Below, piece by piece: positions 5,885 through 7,503 of a stretch of DNA of 7,503 bases. Below the pieces are notes generated by a model. It was not told the DNA's origin and did not search any database. It saw nothing but the letters and a program-made list of their open reading frames with translations. The stretch's first letter is position 1; each line of letters begins with the position of its first letter. The translations under genes were made by a program, and so were the position numbers. The stretch spans positions 1-7,503 of the forward strand of contig JBOFJE010000002.1 in the NCBI GenBank assembly GCA_051650525.1, written 5' to 3'. Source of the DNA: CAMREV01 sp051650525. Its GTDB lineage: Bacteria > Bacillota_I > Bacilli_A > Mycoplasmatales > Mycoplasmoidaceae.

Positions 5885-6325
5885 ATGAAAATAATAATAG
5901 ATGCAGATGCATGTCCTGTAACAGATATAGCTGTTAAAATAGCTAAAGAGAAAAAGATACAATGCTTAATAATATGTGATAATGCTCATAAAATAATGAG
6001 GGATGAAGTTAAGACAATAGTTGTTTCTCAAGGTGCAGATGCAGTAGATTTTGCTATTATATCTAAGACTGATAAGAAAGATATAATAGTTACTCAAGAT
6101 TATGGATTAGCTTCAATTATTTTGTCTAAAGAAGCTTTTGCAATAAACCAAGATGGATTGATTTACAGTAAGTTTAATATAGAAAGTTTACTTTTTAGTA
6201 GACATATGTCTCAGAAAATGAGAAATGCAGGAAAAAGAACAAAAGGTCCAAAGAAAAGAACTATGAATCAAAATAAAGATTTTGAAAAAAATTTAATAAA
6301 ACTTTTAGAAGATATAAATAAATAG
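5885..6325 (+). CDS. yaiI: YaiI/YqxD family protein (DUF188, PIN-like fold)
   Basis: Widely conserved bacterial protein of unknown biochemical role with a PIN/NYN-like nuclease fold. The family signature is clear: MKIIIDADACPV (1-12, acidic Asp6 and Asp8), CDNAH (31-35), GADAVDFAI (50-58), IIVTQDYGLASI (67-78, Asp72) and the basic C-terminal block RHMSQKMRNAGKRTKGPKKRT (106-126). At 146 residues it has the usual length. The conserved acidic residues could bind metal, and the basic block could contact nucleic acid, but no activity can be claimed. The ATG has a modest AGGA (5871-5874) 10 nt upstream. The zinc-ribbon gene begins 18 bp after its stop, so the two probably form an operon. Confidence 0.93.
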   Translation: MKIIIDADACPVTDIAVKIAKEKKIQCLIICDNAHKIMRDEVKTIVVSQGADAVDFAIISKTDKKDIIVTQDYGLASIILSKEAFAINQDGLIYSKFNIESLLFSRHMSQKMRNAGKRTKGPKKRTMNQNKDFEKNLIKLLEDINK

Positions 6326-6343
6326 TTTGATTAAGGAGGAAGA

Positions 6344-6571
6344 ATGAATACTAATCAATGTAAGAATTGTGGAAAAGAATTAGAAAAAATTGGAAATGAG
6401 TATATTTGTAAAAATTGTAATAAAAAATATGTAAAAAAAGCTTATTGTCCAAAAGATGGAATTGAACTTGAAAAATTAGCTGCATGTGGATCAATAAGCT
6501 ATTGGTGTAACAAGTGTAATGAACTAAAATCAAGAAAAGATGCTATTTATAAATTGGAAGAAGTAAAATAG
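6344..6571 (+). CDS. yfgJ: YfgJ-like double zinc-ribbon protein
   Basis: Small (75-residue) cytoplasmic zinc-binding protein of unknown function. Ribbon one is CKNC (6-9) with CKNC (22-25). Ribbon two is CPKD (35-38) with CNKC (55-58), preceded by the family-typical AACGSISYWC (46-55, extra Cys48). The order and spacing match my recollection of E. coli YfgJ (CPxC, a KACG-like motif followed by YFC). Here the second ligand of ribbon two is Asp38 instead of Cys; Cys48 might substitute. It has a strong AAGGAGG ribosome binding site (6333-6339) and follows the YaiI-family gene by 18 bp. The overlapping leftward 60-residue frame at 6351-6533 is a shadow. Confidence 0.85.
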   Translation: MNTNQCKNCGKELEKIGNEYICKNCNKKYVKKAYCPKDGIELEKLAACGSISYWCNKCNELKSRKDAIYKLEEVK

Positions 6572-6588
6572 AAGTTTAAGGGGAAAAT

Positions 6589-6642
6589 ATGGGGATAGAA
6601 GAGTTTAATAAAAAAAATAAAAGATTTTCTTACAAAAATTAA
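6589..6642 (+). CDS. Possible 17-residue microprotein or gene remnant
   Basis: A short frame encoding MGIEEFNKKNKRFSYKN follows the zinc-ribbon gene by 17 bp. It has an AAGGGG-like ribosome binding site (6578-6583), and its stop codon abuts the terminator palindrome. It is lysine-rich with no recognisable motif. It may be a real tiny gene, a decayed remnant or chance; the ribosome binding site is the only support. Confidence 0.22.
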   Translation: MGIEEFNKKNKRFSYKN

Positions 6643-6675
6643 AACGAGGAAATAATTTAAATTATTTCCTCGTTT
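6642..6675. terminator. Perfect 34-bp palindrome, bidirectional terminator
   Basis: The left half AAACGAGGAAATAATTT is followed directly by its exact reverse complement (centre between 6658 and 6659). It sits between the rightward YaiI/zinc-ribbon genes and the leftward CcdA-TlpA gene, whose stop is at 6685. A GC-containing CGAGG/CCTCG segment and T-rich flanks on both strands fit termination in both directions. Its sequence is unrelated to the palindrome at 1091 and 4260. Confidence 0.85.
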
Positions 6676-6684
6676 ATTTTAAAG

Positions 6685-7503
6685 TTAAATATTATCTTTA
6701 ATAAGCTTTAACATTTGTTGTTTTGTCATAGCTCCTGGAATGGCAGTTTTTATTTCACCATCTTTTCCAATGATATATGTAGTTGGAAAAGCTCGAATTT
6801 TAAAGTTATCAAAATATATGCCCGTTTTATCAAAAACTGTAGGAAAAGAATAGTTATTTTCTTGTAAAAAATATTTAATCTCATCAATATTTTTATCTTG
6901 TCCGTTTGGATTTTCTTCTGTAACAGGATTTGTTATTCCTAGTATAATAACATCATTTTTATTTTCTCCAAATTCTTTATAAAGTTCTTCAATGATTGGC
7001 ATTTCTTCTTTACAAGGTGGACACCAAGTAGCCCAAAAATTTAGAAAAACAACTTTACCTTTATAGTTGGATAAAATATGTTCATTGCCATATTGGTCTA
7101 ATAAACGATAACTATCTTTATTTAAAATGGTTTCTGTATTATTAGTCATTGAACCATTGAGTGTTGATGGAATAAAATAATTAGATAGTTGATTCGTATA
7201 TCCTAAAAATGTAAGTGTACCTATAATTACTAAAAATCCTCCAGCAATTTTAACTGTGTACTTTAAAAAATTTTGCTTAGATTTAAAAAAGTTTAATAAG
7301 GCTGTTGTAAATAGTCCTATCAATAAAAAAGGTATAACAAAACCTAATGAATAAATAAATATTAATAAATTTCCAATACTATTATCCTTTAAAGTAGCTG
7401 CTAAAATTAAAACTGAAGAAAGAATTGGTCCAACACAGGGAGTCCAAGCAAAACTAAATGTGAAACCAGTTATAAACGCTACAAAAGGCGTTATTTTTTT
7501 ATC
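6685..7503 (-). CDS. CcdA-TlpA fusion, membrane thiol-disulfide carrier (5' end outside window)
   Basis: The frame stays open to the right edge, so the gene starts beyond 7503; 272 residues are visible. Visible residues 1-105 are the C-terminal half of a CcdA-type membrane protein: FAWTPCVGPIL (18-28, with the redox Cys23 of the TPC motif), then hydrophobic helices including LLIFIYSLGFVIPFLLIGLF and IAGGFLVIIGTLTFLG. After a linker comes a TlpA/ResA-type thioredoxin domain facing the outside: VVFLNFWATWCPPCKEEMPI (151-170, active-site Cys161 and Cys164), FPTVFD, and AFPTTYIIGKDGEI with the cis-proline at 240. CcdA would pass electrons from cytoplasmic thioredoxin to the fused domain, which would reduce extracytoplasmic proteins such as methionine sulfoxide reductase or cytochrome c partners. 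A TTG at 7321-7323 could be mistaken for the start, but coding sequence clearly continues upstream of it and no ribosome binding site supports it. Confidence 0.9.
   Translation of the reverse strand, partial: DKKITPFVAFITGFTFSFAWTPCVGPILSSVLILAATLKDNSIGNLLIFIYSLGFVIPFLLIGLFTTALLNFFKSKQNFLKYTVKIAGGFLVIIGTLTFLGYTNQLSNYFIPSTLNGSMTNNTETILNKDSYRLLDQYGNEHILSNYKGKVVFLNFWATWCPPCKEEMPIIEELYKEFGENKNDVIILGITNPVTEENPNGQDKNIDEIKYFLQENNYSFPTVFDKTGIYFDNFKIRAFPTTYIIGKDGEIKTAIPGAMTKQQMLKLIKDNI

Noticed and set aside
6351..6533. Leftward 60-residue open frame
   Set aside because: It lies entirely inside the zinc-ribbon gene on the other strand, has low-complexity content and no clear ribosome binding site; it is a shadow of a cysteine- and lysine-rich gene.
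7321..7323. TTG as the start of a 212-residue thioredoxin-like protein
   Set aside because: The frame continues upstream with clear CcdA sequence to the window edge and no ribosome binding site precedes the TTG.

Overview
The window is very AT-rich (long A/T runs, codons ending in A/T, strong AGGAGG-type ribosome binding sites). Together with the gene content it looks like a Fusobacteriota-type genome (Fusobacterium, Cetobacterium or Ilyobacter group). A low-GC Firmicute cannot be excluded from sequence alone. No sequence search was run, so taxonomy is an inference.

The left half (1-4291) is a replication and partition module of an iteron plasmid, megaplasmid or chromid. A leftward parA gene (2-1075) carries an unusual N-terminal extension of about 109 residues that resembles AbrB/MazE-type DNA-binding domains, and it has a second strong ribosome binding site just before the classical ParA start. 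Upstream of it lie a 44-residue gene (1122-1256), a hairpin-forming segment (1277-1334) and a good leftward promoter (1356-1384), whose -35 box overlaps an inverted repeat (1381-1418). Next comes an origin-like segment: phased 10-bp AT-rich repeats (1431-1480) and seven 19-bp iterons (1554-1744). A rightward promoter (1751-1779) then drives a 610-residue iteron-type initiator (1858-3690), followed 14 bp later by a Nudix hydrolase gene (3705-4277). A perfect 30-bp palindrome occurs twice, directly in front of parA and at the end of the Nudix gene, so the two copies bracket the replication module.

The right half (4290-7503) holds ordinary metabolic genes: a leftward 5'-nucleotidase-family metallophosphatase without a signal peptide, a rightward pair consisting of a YaiI/YqxD (DUF188) protein and a YfgJ-like zinc-ribbon protein, and a leftward gene that runs off the right edge. 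That last gene is an in-frame fusion of a CcdA-type membrane electron carrier to a TlpA/ResA-type thioredoxin. Convergent gene pairs are separated by palindromic, probably bidirectional, terminators at 4258-4291 and 6642-6675.

Together, parA (with a parB presumably beyond the left edge), the iterons and the initiator would replicate and segregate the replicon. The genes to the right are typical of a chromosome, which suggests a large secondary replicon or an integrated plasmid rather than a small cryptic plasmid.
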